A stretch of DNA of 64,000 nucleotides, from NCBI RefSeq assembly GCF_014196255.1, contig NZ_JACIDH010000001.1:558001-622000 (forward strand), in the 5' to 3' direction. Each line of letters begins with the position of its first letter. Within the stretch, counting starts at the first letter, position 1. Origin of the DNA: Sphingomonas pseudosanguinis. Its GTDB lineage: Bacteria; Pseudomonadota; Alphaproteobacteria; Sphingomonadales; Sphingomonadaceae. Under the pieces are notes generated by a model. That model ran no database searches. It saw only the letters and a list, made by a program, of their open reading frames with translations, and was not told the DNA's origin. Position numbers and translations under genes: made by a program. Positions 48,532-56,700 of the stretch are shown here, piece by piece.

Positions 48532-49535
48532 GCGGCGAGCGCCTTCAGCTGCGAGCGCAGGACGTCCAGATTATGCCGTGCCAGATGGCTGCCACGTCCA
48601 GCGACGCTGCCATCCAGTTCCGGGCGTTCGCCGATCGTGAGGCATTGTTCCCACGCCGCCTCCGCCAGCGGGAGCCAGTGCCCCACCGCCTGGGCCGGAT
48701 CGGCCATCGCCTGGTCGAGCAGGACGTCCCCCAGGACAAAGAAATAATCGGGCGATTCCGGCCATTGGCCGAACTCCGCATCGGCCAGCGCCAACGCATC
48801 CGGCACCCGACCCGCCTGCGACATCAGGGGGATGGCGGTGGTGACCAGCGCATGACGCCAGTTCGCCTCCACCGGGGTCGCCGCCAATGCGCGTGCGAGA
48901 TAGTCGCAGGCCGCCGGCAGATCGGCGCGCATCTGGGCATCCTTGCCGAGCTGATAGAGGAGATAGGCATCGTCCGGCAGCGCGGCGAGTTCGCGCAGCA
49001 GCAGCATGTGGTTGCGGTCGCGCTTCGCGGCGATCTGTTCATCGCGATAGCCGTCATGCCCGACATGGAGGGGCAGGCGCACCCTCGGCAGCGGTGAGGC
49101 GACCTGCTCATGGACGCGGCCTTCGAACCGGGCACCGCGCGGCAACAGCCGCGTGATCCAGCTTCGCGCGGTATTGGCCCCGTCCTGCGTATCGCTCTCG
49201 ACGCAGATTCGGCCCAGACGTGGCAGGCCGGCACAGAAGTCACGTAGCGCCTCGCCCCCGGCCATGATCCATTCGTCGGCGTCGATGACGAGGTTCCAGT
49301 CGGCATCGGCACAGGCCAGCGCATGATTGCGCGCGGCGGCGAAATCGTCGGGCCAGGGCAGGTGATGCACCTCGGCCCCGGCGGCCCGTGCGATGGCGAC
49401 GGTGTCGTCGGTCGAACCGGTATCGATCACCACCATCCTGTCCACGAACGGCGCGACGCTCGTCAGGCAGCGGGCGAGGCAGCGTGCCTCGTTTCGAACG
49501 ATCAGGGTCGCGGCGATCGATGATGGTCCAGACAT
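48528..49535 (-). CDS. family 2 glycosyltransferase with TPR-like C-terminus (paralog 1)
   Basis: Cytoplasmic glycosyltransferase of 335 residues. The GT-A domain comes first: ATLIVRNEARCLARCL, VVIDTGSTDDTVAIARAAGA, and the metal motif in NLVIDADEWI. A helical, TPR-like half follows (YLLYQLGKDAQMRADLPAACDYLARAL, DALALADAEFGQWPES, YFFVLGDVLLDQAM). ATG 49535 is chosen to precede the GT2 start directly; ATG 49583 is possible. It resembles the SunS/WaaE-like TPR glycosyltransferases that act on peptides or lipids. It is a close tandem paralog of the next gene. Confidence 0.85.
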   Translation of the reverse strand: MSGPSSIAATLIVRNEARCLARCLTSVAPFVDRMVVIDTGSTDDTVAIARAAGAEVHHLPWPDDFAAARNHALACADADWNLVIDADEWIMAGGEALRDFCAGLPRLGRICVESDTQDGANTARSWITRLLPRGARFEGRVHEQVASPLPRVRLPLHVGHDGYRDEQIAAKRDRNHMLLLRELAALPDDAYLLYQLGKDAQMRADLPAACDYLARALAATPVEANWRHALVTTAIPLMSQAGRVPDALALADAEFGQWPESPDYFFVLGDVLLDQAMADPAQAVGHWLPLAEAAWEQCLTIGERPELDGSVAGRGSHLARHNLDVLRSQLKALAA

Positions 49536-49636
49536 GGCATGGATAGAGCCATGATATGGTAAAGATCGCGCTAAGGTCCGCATGTCGGCCGGCGGGTTCC
49601 CGACCGACTGGCGGGCATGTGCGGTCGATCCTGCGG

Positions 49637-50647
49637 TCAGGCGGCCAGCGTCGCCAGCTGGGAGCGGACGATGTCCAGGCTCTGCTGCGCCAGATAGCTG
49701 CCGCGCCCCGCGACGCTGCCGTCCAGATCGGGGCGTTCGCCAATGGCGAGGCAGCGTTCCCACGCGCCCTGCGCCAAGGGCAGCCAATGGTCGATCGCCT
49801 GTGCCGGATCGGCCAGCGCCCGGTCGAACAATATGTCGCCCAGCACGTAGAAATAGTCGGGCGAGTGCGGCCAGTGCGGAAACTCCGCATCGGCCAGCGC
49901 CAGCGCCTCGTCGCGCCGACCCATATGGGCCATCAGCGTCATGGCGCTCGTCACCAGTGGATGCCGCCAGCCGGCGTCGCGCGGCGCGGTCGCCAGCGCG
50001 CGTTGCAGATAGTCGCAGGCGGTGGGCAGATCGCGCCGTGCCTGCGCCTCCATGCCGAACTGGAACATCAGATAGGGATTGTCCGGCTGCTCGGCGAGTT
50101 CGCGCTGCAACAGCTCATAGTTGCGATCGATCTTCTTCGCCTTCTGCGCGGCGAGATAGCCGTCATGCCCGACATGGATCGGGGTGCGGACGATCGGCAG
50201 GGCGGAGACGACATGTTCGTGGACGCGCCCCTGATAATAGGCACCGCGCGGCAAAAGGCGCGGAATCCAGCTGCGCGTGGGATCGGGGCTGCCGTCCACC
50301 TGATTCTCGATGCAAACGGCCCCCAGTCGTGGCGGCCCGGCGCACCAGCGGCGCAGCTGCTCGCCGCCGTCGCTGATCCACTCGTCGGCGTCGAGCATCA
50401 GGTTCCAGTCGGCATCGGCGCAGGCCAGTAGGTGGTTGCGCGCCTCGGCGAAGTCGTCGGGCCAGGGCAGGTGATGCACCTCGGCCCCGGCGGCCTTGGC
50501 GATGGCGACCGTCCTGTCGGTCGAGCCGGTATCGAGCACCACCATCCTTTCCACGAACGGCGCGACGCTTTCCAGACAGCGGGCGAGGCAGCGCGCCTCG
50601 TTCCGGACGATCAGCGTGGCCGCGATCCGAGGGGCGGGGGGCAACAT
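49637..50647 (-). CDS. family 2 glycosyltransferase with TPR-like C-terminus (paralog 2)
   Basis: Protein of 336 residues and nearly co-linear with its neighbour: IAATLIVRNEARCLARCL, VVLDTGSTDRTVAIAKAAGA, NLMLDADEWISDGGEQ, then the TPR-like part (YLMFQFGMEAQARRDLPTA, ALALADAEFPHWPHSPDYFY). More than half of residues look identical by eye, so this is a tandem duplication. The upstream region contains a gctaaccggaccgtaacc stretch (50709-50726) with two TAACC direct repeats. Acceptor unknown. Confidence 0.85.
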   Translation of the reverse strand: MLPPAPRIAATLIVRNEARCLARCLESVAPFVERMVVLDTGSTDRTVAIAKAAGAEVHHLPWPDDFAEARNHLLACADADWNLMLDADEWISDGGEQLRRWCAGPPRLGAVCIENQVDGSPDPTRSWIPRLLPRGAYYQGRVHEHVVSALPIVRTPIHVGHDGYLAAQKAKKIDRNYELLQRELAEQPDNPYLMFQFGMEAQARRDLPTACDYLQRALATAPRDAGWRHPLVTSAMTLMAHMGRRDEALALADAEFPHWPHSPDYFYVLGDILFDRALADPAQAIDHWLPLAQGAWERCLAIGERPDLDGSVAGRGSYLAQQSLDIVRSQLATLAA

Positions 50648-50727
50648 CAGGCGCTATCCTCGACAAAGGGTCTTGTCGCGCCCTCTATCATCCGCCCCGT
50701 GAAGATTTGGCTAACCGGACCGTAACC

Positions 50728-51483
50728 CTATTTCGCCAGCCGTCCGTCCTCCAGCGCGGCCATGTCGAACGGGAAGAGGATGTCGGGATCGGGGGCCTTC
50801 ACGTCCTTGGCGATGTCGGCGGGCGCGATGCGGTGCAGGATGTGGCGGATGATCGCGATGCGGGCGTCCTTCTTATCGTCGGCGCGCACGACATGCCACG
50901 GCGCGAAGGGGGTGTGGGTACGGGTCAGCATCGTGTCGCGCGCCGCCGAATAGTCGGCCCATTTGGCCTGCGCGACCTTGTCCATGTCCGACACCTTCAG
51001 CGCCTTGAGCGGATCGGTCCGCCGAGCCTCCAGCCGCTCGGCCTGTTCCTTCTTCGAGATGTCGAGCCAGATCTTGACCAGCCTGATGCCGCTTTCGACC
51101 AGCATCCGCTCGAAATCGGGGGCGTCGCGCAGGAACGCTTCCTGCTCGGTGGCGGTGGAGAAGCCCATCACGACCTCGACGCCGGCGCGATTGTACCAGC
51201 TGCGGTTGAAGATCACGATCTCCCCGGCGGCGGGCAGGTGCGCGGTATAGCGCTGGAAATACCACTGTGTGCGTTCGCGGTCGGAGGGTTTGGGCAGCGC
51301 CACGACGCGCGTGGCGCGGACCGAGAGATGCTCGGTGATCCGTTTGATCGTCCCGTCTTTCCCGGCGCCGTCGCGGCCTTCCAGCACGATGACGACGCGC
51401 TCGTCCGATCCCGCCATCGCCATCTGGGTACGGACCAGCGCGAGTTGCAGCGCTTCCAGTTCCTCCTGATAATGTTTCGCCAT
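50728..51483 (-). CDS. ppk2: polyphosphate kinase 2
   Basis: PPK2-family kinase of 251 residues that phosphorylates nucleoside diphosphates or monophosphates using polyphosphate. Walker A is EGRDGAGKDGTIKRI (about 35-49), followed by the lid RATRVVALPKPSDRERTQWY and Walker B-like VIFNRSWYNRAGVE. The last part (ADDKKDARIAIIRHIL) is typical. Class cannot be fixed by eye; the length suits class I. The start has AAAGGAGGTGA before ATG 51483, an almost perfect anti-SD match that points to high translation. It is divergent from rsmE. Confidence 0.94.
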   Translation of the reverse strand: MAKHYQEELEALQLALVRTQMAMAGSDERVVIVLEGRDGAGKDGTIKRITEHLSVRATRVVALPKPSDRERTQWYFQRYTAHLPAAGEIVIFNRSWYNRAGVEVVMGFSTATEQEAFLRDAPDFERMLVESGIRLVKIWLDISKKEQAERLEARRTDPLKALKVSDMDKVAQAKWADYSAARDTMLTRTHTPFAPWHVVRADDKKDARIAIIRHILHRIAPADIAKDVKAPDPDILFPFDMAALEDGRLAK

Positions 51484-51560
51484 CGTCACCTCCTTTGCGC
51501 GAAGAAACGTCTGGCGCGGCAAAAGTGGCATGATGCGCGCCCACGGTGTAAGCGCACCCC

Positions 51561-52304
51561 ATGCCCGCTACCCCCGCCTGGCCGCCGCAATCCACGCCCC
51601 GCCTGTTCGTCGACCAGCTGCTCGCCGAAGGGCCGATCCGCATCGACGGCCCGGCCGCGCATTATCTGGTGTCGGTGATGCGCACCAAGGTCGGCGATCC
51701 CGTCAAGCTGTTCGACGACCGCACCGGCGAATGGCTGGGCGTCGCGGCCTCGGTCGGCAAGCGCGACCTGACGCTGGACGTCACCCAGCTCTTGCGCGAG
51801 CGCGAGGCGGTGCCCGACCTGTGGCTGTGCGCGGCACCGCTGAAGAAGGGCCGGGTCGACTGGCTGGCGGAAAAGGCGTGCGAGCTGGGCGTGGCGCGGC
51901 TGGTCCCCGTCGTCACCCGCCGCACCGTCGTCGACAAGCCCAATACCGAGCGGCTGCGCGCCCATATGATCGAGGCGGCCGAGCAATGCGGCCGCACCGC
52001 GCTGCCCGAGGTCGCCGAGCCGGTGAAGCTGGCCGCGCTGCTCCGGGAATGGCCCGAAGGCCGTGCGCTGTTCTTCGCCGACGAAACCGGCGGCGTATCC
52101 GCGCTGGAGGCGATGCGGGCACACAAGGGTCCGGCGGCGATCCTGATCGGCCCCGAGGGCGGCTTCGATGCCGAGGAACGCGCGGCGATCCGCGCGCATC
52201 CGTCCGCCATCGGCATCGGTCTCGGCCCCCGTATCCTGCGCGCCGACACGGCGGCGGCGGCGGCGGTGTCCCTCTGGATGGCGGCGGTAGGCGACTGGTG
52301 TTGA
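51561..52304 (+). CDS. rsmE: 16S rRNA m3U1498 methyltransferase
   Basis: SPOUT methyltransferase of 247 residues modifying U1498 of 16S rRNA. The N-terminal PUA-like part (RLFVDQLLAEGPIRIDGPAA, YLVSVMRTKVGDPVKLFDD) is followed by the knotted SAM domain with LIGPEGGFDAEE and GLGPRILRADTAAAAA. No strong ribosome-binding site is evident. It is divergent from ppk2 and is followed by gshA after 45 nt. Confidence 0.95.
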   Translation: MPATPAWPPQSTPRLFVDQLLAEGPIRIDGPAAHYLVSVMRTKVGDPVKLFDDRTGEWLGVAASVGKRDLTLDVTQLLREREAVPDLWLCAAPLKKGRVDWLAEKACELGVARLVPVVTRRTVVDKPNTERLRAHMIEAAEQCGRTALPEVAEPVKLAALLREWPEGRALFFADETGGVSALEAMRAHKGPAAILIGPEGGFDAEERAAIRAHPSAIGIGLGPRILRADTAAAAAVSLWMAAVGDWC

Positions 52305-52321
52305 TTCAGCCTATGGCGTGG

Positions 52322-52337
52322 ACGCGCGCTCGCGCGT
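52322..52337. repeat. 16-nt perfect hairpin in the gshA leader
   Basis: ACGCGCG-CT-CGCGCGT lies 12 nt before the gshA ATG. It may be a weak attenuator between rsmE and gshA or a chance palindrome in GC-rich sequence. Confidence 0.3.
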
Positions 52338-52349
52338 AAGGCGCGGTTC

Positions 52350-53723
52350 ATGAGCACGAAGACCGCGAGCACAGCCAAGAGCGCCATCATCGAGTCGCGC
52401 GACCAGTTGATCGCGAGTTTCGCGCGCGGTGAAAAACCCAGCGATCGCTGGCGGATAGGCACCGAGCACGAGAAGTTCGTCTATGCGCTGGGCGATCATC
52501 ACGCGCCCTCCTACGACGAAGCCTCAGGCATCCGCGCGCTGCTGGGCGAGCTGGAGCAATATGGCTGGGCGCCGGTCCTGGAGGGCGGCAACGTCATCGC
52601 GCTGACCGGCGCGGACGGCTCGATCAGCCTGGAGCCGGCCGGGCAGTTCGAGCTGTCGGGCGCGCCGCTCGACAATCTGCATGAGACCTGTGCCGAGACG
52701 GGGCGCCATCTCGCCCAAGTGAAGGCGGCGGGCGACACGCTGGGGCTCGGCTTCCTGGGCCTGGGCATGTGGCCGGACAAGACCCGCGCCGAACTGCCGA
52801 TCATGCCCAAGGGCCGCTATGCCATCATGCTGCGCCACATGCCGCGCGTCGGGTCGCTGGGCCTCGACATGATGCTGCGCACCTCGACCATCCAGGTGAA
52901 CCTGGATTACGCGTCGGAGGCGGACATGGTGAAGAAATTCCGCGTCGGCCTGGCGCTCCAACCGCTGGCGACCGCGCTGTTCGCCAATTCGCCCTTCACC
53001 GAAGGCAAGCCTAACGGCAAGCTGTCCTTCCGTAGCCATATCTGGTCGGACACCGACCCGGCGCGCACCGGCATGCTGCCCTTCGTGTTCGAGGAGGGCT
53101 TCGGCTATGAGCGCTACGCCGACTATGCGCTCGATGTGCCGATGTACTTCGTCTACCGCGACGGCAAATATATCGACGCGGCGGGGCTGTCGTTCCGCGA
53201 CTTCCTGAAGGGCGAGCTGTCGGTCCTGCCGGGCGAATTGCCGACGATGGAGGACTGGAACGATCACCTCTCGACCGCCTTCCCCGAGGTGCGGTTGAAG
53301 ACCTTCCTGGAGATGCGCGGGGCGGATGGCGGCCCGTGGAACCGCATCTGCGCGCTGCCTGCTTTGTGGGTCGGGTTGCTGTACGACAATGGCGCGCTCG
53401 ATGCGGCGTGGGACCTGGTCAAGGGCTGGTCGCTGACCGAGCGGCAGAGCTTGCGCGATGCGGTGCCCGAGCTGGCGCTGGACGCGCCGCTGCCGGGTGG
53501 CGGGCGCCTGCGCGACATTGCGGGCGAAGTGCTCGACATCGCGCATGCGGGCCTTGCGGCGCGTGGACGGCTGAATGGGGCGGGGGATAACGAGACCGGC
53601 TTCCTCGATCCGCTGCGGGAGATCGTGCGGTCGGGCAAGGTTCCGGCGCAGGTGCTGCTCGACCGCTATCATGGCGAATGGGGTGGCGACATCTCGCGGG
53701 TCTATGGCGAGGCGAGTTTCTGA
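52350..53723 (+). CDS. gshA: glutamate-cysteine ligase, plant-type (GCS2)
   Basis: ATP-dependent ligase of 457 residues that forms gamma-glutamylcysteine, the first step of glutathione synthesis. It is of the plant/alphaproteobacterial type: RIGTEHEKFVYALGDHHAPSY, LEGGNVIALTGADGSISLEPAGQFELSG, ALQPLATALFANSPFTEGKPNG, SDTDPARTGMLPFVFEEGFGYERY and MRGADGGPWNRICALPALWV. Position next to rsmE on the same strand is common in alphaproteobacteria. A short hairpin lies in the leader. Palindromic repeats follow the stop. Confidence 0.95.
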   Translation: MSTKTASTAKSAIIESRDQLIASFARGEKPSDRWRIGTEHEKFVYALGDHHAPSYDEASGIRALLGELEQYGWAPVLEGGNVIALTGADGSISLEPAGQFELSGAPLDNLHETCAETGRHLAQVKAAGDTLGLGFLGLGMWPDKTRAELPIMPKGRYAIMLRHMPRVGSLGLDMMLRTSTIQVNLDYASEADMVKKFRVGLALQPLATALFANSPFTEGKPNGKLSFRSHIWSDTDPARTGMLPFVFEEGFGYERYADYALDVPMYFVYRDGKYIDAAGLSFRDFLKGELSVLPGELPTMEDWNDHLSTAFPEVRLKTFLEMRGADGGPWNRICALPALWVGLLYDNGALDAAWDLVKGWSLTERQSLRDAVPELALDAPLPGGGRLRDIAGEVLDIAHAGLAARGRLNGAGDNETGFLDPLREIVRSGKVPAQVLLDRYHGEWGGDISRVYGEASF

Positions 53724-53736
53724 CCGAGCAGCGTGG

Positions 53737-53807
53737 GCTTCGACTTCGCTCAGCCTGAACGGAGGCTTACCCCTTCATCCGTTCAGCCTTGAGCGAAGTC
53801 GAAGGCC
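53737..53807. repeat. inverted pair of REP-like repeat
   Basis: The unit gcttcgacttcgctcagcct (53737 on) and its reverse complement, ccgttcagccttgagcgaag (53779 on), face each other across 16 nt between the gshA and ICMT-type gene stops. The same family occurs at 2762-2869, 55200-55870 and 59144-59230. Confidence 0.8.
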
Positions 53808-53816
53808 AAGGGAAAT

Positions 53817-55085
53817 CTACCGCCCCGAAACCCAGCGAAAGAACCGCGGCACCAACCCATACCGTGCCATCCAGTCATAATATTCCCGATACGCCGGATC
53901 GGCCGACAAATGCCGCTCCTCCGTCCGCGCGCGCCAGTAATAGACCCCGCTGACCGCCCCCAGCAGCAGCGTGCTCCGGCATGCATCGACCCAAGTCCCG
54001 GTCGACAGCACGGGGATCGTCGCGATCCACCAGAAGATGTTCTTCGACAGATAGGCCGGATGCCGCGACACGGCATAGGGCCCGTGGGTCAGGATGCCCC
54101 GGTGCGTCAGGTTGGAAAAGCGGATGCCGAACGCCACGGTCGACCAGGCATAGATGGCGGTCAACGCCACCAGCACCGCGCCGATCGCGGCCAGCAGGAC
54201 CGGATGCCCGGCGAACCAATGGCTCCACTCGGCAGTGCCCGGCCGATAGTCCAGCGGCCCGCCATCGGCCATCATGATCGTCGGCGGATAGCAGATCAGC
54301 GCCGCCATCCACGCCGCCGCATAGGGGTTAGCCGAGCGGATATGCGCATCCAGCGGCCGCAGGGTCAGCATATAGCCGACGGTCGCGAAGGCGACGTCGA
54401 TCACGAACATCAACGTAATCAGCCAGTTGGCCAGCGCCACCGGATCACGCAGCACGGTGGACAGGTCGCCGCGCACGAAATTGCCGAACCCGCCGGGGAG
54501 CACCGCCAGCATGAAGGCCAGGAAAAACGCCTTCACCCCCCAGGCGCGCAGGTGCGCATAGATCGGCTCCGCTGCGACGCCCTTCTGCCCGGCCAGCCAC
54601 GCGCCGAGCGCCCAGGCACCGTCCTTCGGCTCGACCAGCCGCCGGTCGAGCCATAGCACATAGGGGATCGACAGCAGGAACGAGGCCGGGGCGATCCATT
54701 CGAAACACCACATGGCAAAGGCGAAATTGCCCCGCCAGTAGAAGCGCCCGGTGGCATAGATCAGCCCGATCGCGGCAAAGGTCGCCCACAGCCCGACCAG
54801 CTTGGTCAGGCTGATGTCCAACGTCTCCCGCGCCGGGCGGGGATGCGCCCAGTCGATGCCGGTGGAGGCGTGGCGATGCACCTTGTCCACCAGCAGCGAC
54901 CACAAAATCATCGGCAGGCCCGCCGCCAGCAGATGGACGAGCGCGGCATAGGGGCCGTCCAGATGCCGCCACCGCGCCACCGCAATCCAACCAAGCGACC
55001 CCGCCAGCCCGGCCAGCCCCACGCCATGCGTCACCGCCGAAGCGGGGCGGGGCGGGCGGGGCGGGGCGGGGGGCGCGTCGGACAT
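53817..55085 (-). CDS. ICMT/PEMT-fold membrane methyltransferase-like protein
   Basis: Membrane protein of 422 residues with about ten helices. The C-terminal 130 residues match the isoprenylcysteine/phospholipid methyltransferase pattern: LTHGPYAVSRHPAYLSKNIF, then ARTEERHLSADPAYREYYDW. The N-terminal 280 residues add extra helices not seen in short ICMT proteins. This longer architecture occurs in sphingomonads; the acceptor is unknown. NnrU-type or lipid methyltransferase are the alternatives. Its start faces a repeat-rich gap. Confidence 0.75.
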   Translation of the reverse strand: MSDAPPAPPRPPRPASAVTHGVGLAGLAGSLGWIAVARWRHLDGPYAALVHLLAAGLPMILWSLLVDKVHRHASTGIDWAHPRPARETLDISLTKLVGLWATFAAIGLIYATGRFYWRGNFAFAMWCFEWIAPASFLLSIPYVLWLDRRLVEPKDGAWALGAWLAGQKGVAAEPIYAHLRAWGVKAFFLAFMLAVLPGGFGNFVRGDLSTVLRDPVALANWLITLMFVIDVAFATVGYMLTLRPLDAHIRSANPYAAAWMAALICYPPTIMMADGGPLDYRPGTAEWSHWFAGHPVLLAAIGAVLVALTAIYAWSTVAFGIRFSNLTHRGILTHGPYAVSRHPAYLSKNIFWWIATIPVLSTGTWVDACRSTLLLGAVSGVYYWRARTEERHLSADPAYREYYDWMARYGLVPRFFRWVSGR

Positions 55086-55899
55086 GCGGCCATGGCCTTA
55101 GCGCAATTTGGTAAGCGGGGCGTTAGGATGTTCGGGTTTTTGGGGTGAGGGTGAGGCGTGCCTTCGAAGCTGCCGCATCGCGCCGAAGTTCATCCTAGGC
55201 GGCTGGCCTGCCAGCCGATCGACGGGTTCAGGCTTAACGGCGAGTGGAAACCGACGGGCAATCCCCGACCGCCATCAATGTCGTAAAGGGGGGGGCGAAA
55301 GGGGCGGTTGCCCCAAAACCAAATCGCCGTTCATGCTGGGCGAAATTGAAGCGCACGTTCCGCGCTCGCCCAGCGCCGCAATTCGTCAGTGCTAGGTGGC
55401 GAACGGGTGCCCGTGGCCTTCGACTTCGCTCAGGCTGAACGGGGGTGGGGGTTGGGAAGCAGGATCGCTACCGGCAATCCCTAACGGTCATCAATGTCGC
55501 GAAGGGGCGGGATGGAAGAGCCGGTTGCCACGAAACCAAACCACCGTTCACGCTGAGCGTAGTCGAAGCGCACGTTCCGCGCTCGCTCAGCGCCGCAATT
55601 CGCCAGTGCCAGGTGGCGAACGGGTGCCCGTGGCCTTCGACTTCGCTCAGGCTGAACGGGGTTGGGGGTTGGGAAGCAGGATCGCTACCGGCAATCCCCG
55701 ACGGCTATCAATGCAGCGAGGGGCGGGGCGAAAGGGCCGCTTGCCACAGAACCAAACCGCCGTTCACGCTGAGCGAAGTCGAAGCGCACGCTCCGCACTC
55801 GCCCAGCGCCCTAATCCGTCAGTGGAAGCAGCAAACTCATGCCCTTCGACCACGCTCAAGCGGAACAGGCGTAGGGGAAGCCGTCCGCCCCCGGCACCC
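55086..55899. repeat. gene-free interval with three 216-217 bp tandem repeats
   Basis: No convincing gene is seen in this 814-base gap. Three imperfect units with a 216-217 bp period start at about 55225, 55441 and 55657. Landmarks: ggcaatcc at 55257, 55473 and 55690; gtggccttcgacttcgctca at 55413 and 55630. Each unit carries two REP-like repeats in opposite orientation (cgttcacgctgagcg and cttcgacttcgctcag). Open frames across it repeat the same peptide and are spurious. Confidence 0.8.
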
Positions 55900-56208
55900 T
55901 CAACCCTTGGCCAGCATCTTCTCCGCGCTGGTCTTCACGAACTCGCTGATCGGGCCGGCCATCATCGACAGCATCATCGGGATCGCCACGGTGCCGGTGA
56001 TCGCATGGTCGGCGATGTTCATGTCGGCCTTCACCGTCTGGCCCATGGCGATGATGGTCAGGAGCAGCCGATCCTCCGCAGGCCATTCGGAGGTCACCTG
56101 GCCGCCGCCGGGGATCTTCGATTCCAGCTTGGGCAGGCCCTGTTCGATGCGGCGGCGCGCTTCGGCCCGGCCCAGATCATGCGGAACGTCGAAATTGACC
56201 GATGCCAT
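55900..56208 (-). CDS. polyhydroxyalkanoic acid system family protein
   Basis: Small cytoplasmic protein of 102 residues in the PHA_gran_rgn/TIGR02610 group, found with polyhydroxyalkanoate metabolism. The pattern VNFDVPHDLGRAEARRRIEQG, then ITGTVAIPMMLSMMAGPISE and the charged end VKTSAEKMLAKG, fits. ATG 56208 matches the conserved start (MASVNFDVPH); ATG 56226 is in frame but 18 nt further out. No PHA synthase gene is in this window, so the link to PHA rests on the family alone. Confidence 0.75.
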   Translation of the reverse strand: MASVNFDVPHDLGRAEARRRIEQGLPKLESKIPGGGQVTSEWPAEDRLLLTIIAMGQTVKADMNIADHAITGTVAIPMMLSMMAGPISEFVKTSAEKMLAKG

Positions 56209-56289
56209 GGTTGCAACTCTTTCCAATCGATGGGAATCGCGGGCGGAGTGGCGAGCATTGACGTAATCGTCAAGCAGGGGCCGATGAAA

Positions 56290-56313
56290 TATTCAGCTTG
56301 GAAGGCTGCTGCA
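56290..56313. repeat. 24-bp duplicate of the tRNA-Gly anticodon region
   Basis: This stretch is identical over 24 nt to 56361-56384 inside the tRNA-Gly gene, which is its anticodon arm (anticodon TCC) with part of the variable and D sides, and the two copies lie 71 nt apart. The rest of the tRNA is not preserved here, so it is a remnant or an attachment-site scar and not a second tRNA. Confidence 0.8.
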
Positions 56314-56331
56314 TCGCCGACGGTGAGGGGG

Positions 56332-56405
56332 TGGAGCGGGTAACGGGAATCGAACCCGTGTATTCAGCTTGGAAGGCTGCTGCACTACCATTGTGCTATA
56401 CCCGC
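56332..56405 (-). tRNA. tRNA-Gly (TCC)
   Basis: Folded by hand: acceptor GCGGGTA pairs with TACCCGC, discriminator T, genomically encoded CCA, D-arm TAGCACAATGGTAGTGCA, anticodon loop CTTCCAA (anticodon TCC) and T-arm ACGGGTTCGATTCCCGT. The total is 74 nt with CCA. It is 42 nt from tRNA-Tyr on the same strand, so the two are likely one transcript. A 24-bp partial copy lies just downstream. Confidence 0.95.
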
Positions 56406-56447
56406 TCAGATCCGGCGCCGTGGTCGACCCTAGCCGATCGGCGGGGA

Positions 56448-56533
56448 TGGTGGAAGGGACTGGATTCGAACCAGTGTACGCTCACGCGGGCAGATTTACA
56501 GTCTGCTGCCTTTAACCACTCGGCCACCCTTCC
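56448..56533 (-). tRNA. tRNA-Tyr (GTA)
   Basis: Folded by hand: acceptor GGAAGGG pairs with CCCTTCC, discriminator A, CCA encoded, long variable arm (class II) and anticodon GTA in CTGTAAA. T-arm CTGGTTCGAATCCAG is standard. The total is 86 nt. It is transcribed first of the two tRNA genes, 167 nt from the M28 peptidase start on the other strand. Confidence 0.95.
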
Positions 56534-56700
56534 GGGGTGTCACTCCATCGGAGCGAGGCGCGCCCAATGCCGAAGCGCGGCGGGCCTGTCAACGCCGTTT
56601 TGTACGTTTTCTGCCGATTGCGCTTGATCCGGTTGCTTGCATGTCGCGCAATCGGGACATAGCCTCTGACCCATAGACGATTTTCCGGGGGTTCTTTTCC

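Noticed and set aside
49536..49787. N-terminal extension of GT2 paralog 1
   Set aside because: It is an alternate-frame reading of the tail of paralog 2.
50709..50726. CtrA-type site upstream of GT2 paralog 2
   Set aside because: ctaa-N7-gtaa deviates from TTAA-N7-TTAA at both ends; a chance match is likely.
56284..56330. Second tRNA-Gly gene
   Set aside because: Only 24 nt match; acceptor and T-arm are missing.
55396..56343. Plus-strand frames through the tandem repeats
   Set aside because: Encode the same peptide again and again because the DNA is repeated; no start site or conservation expected.
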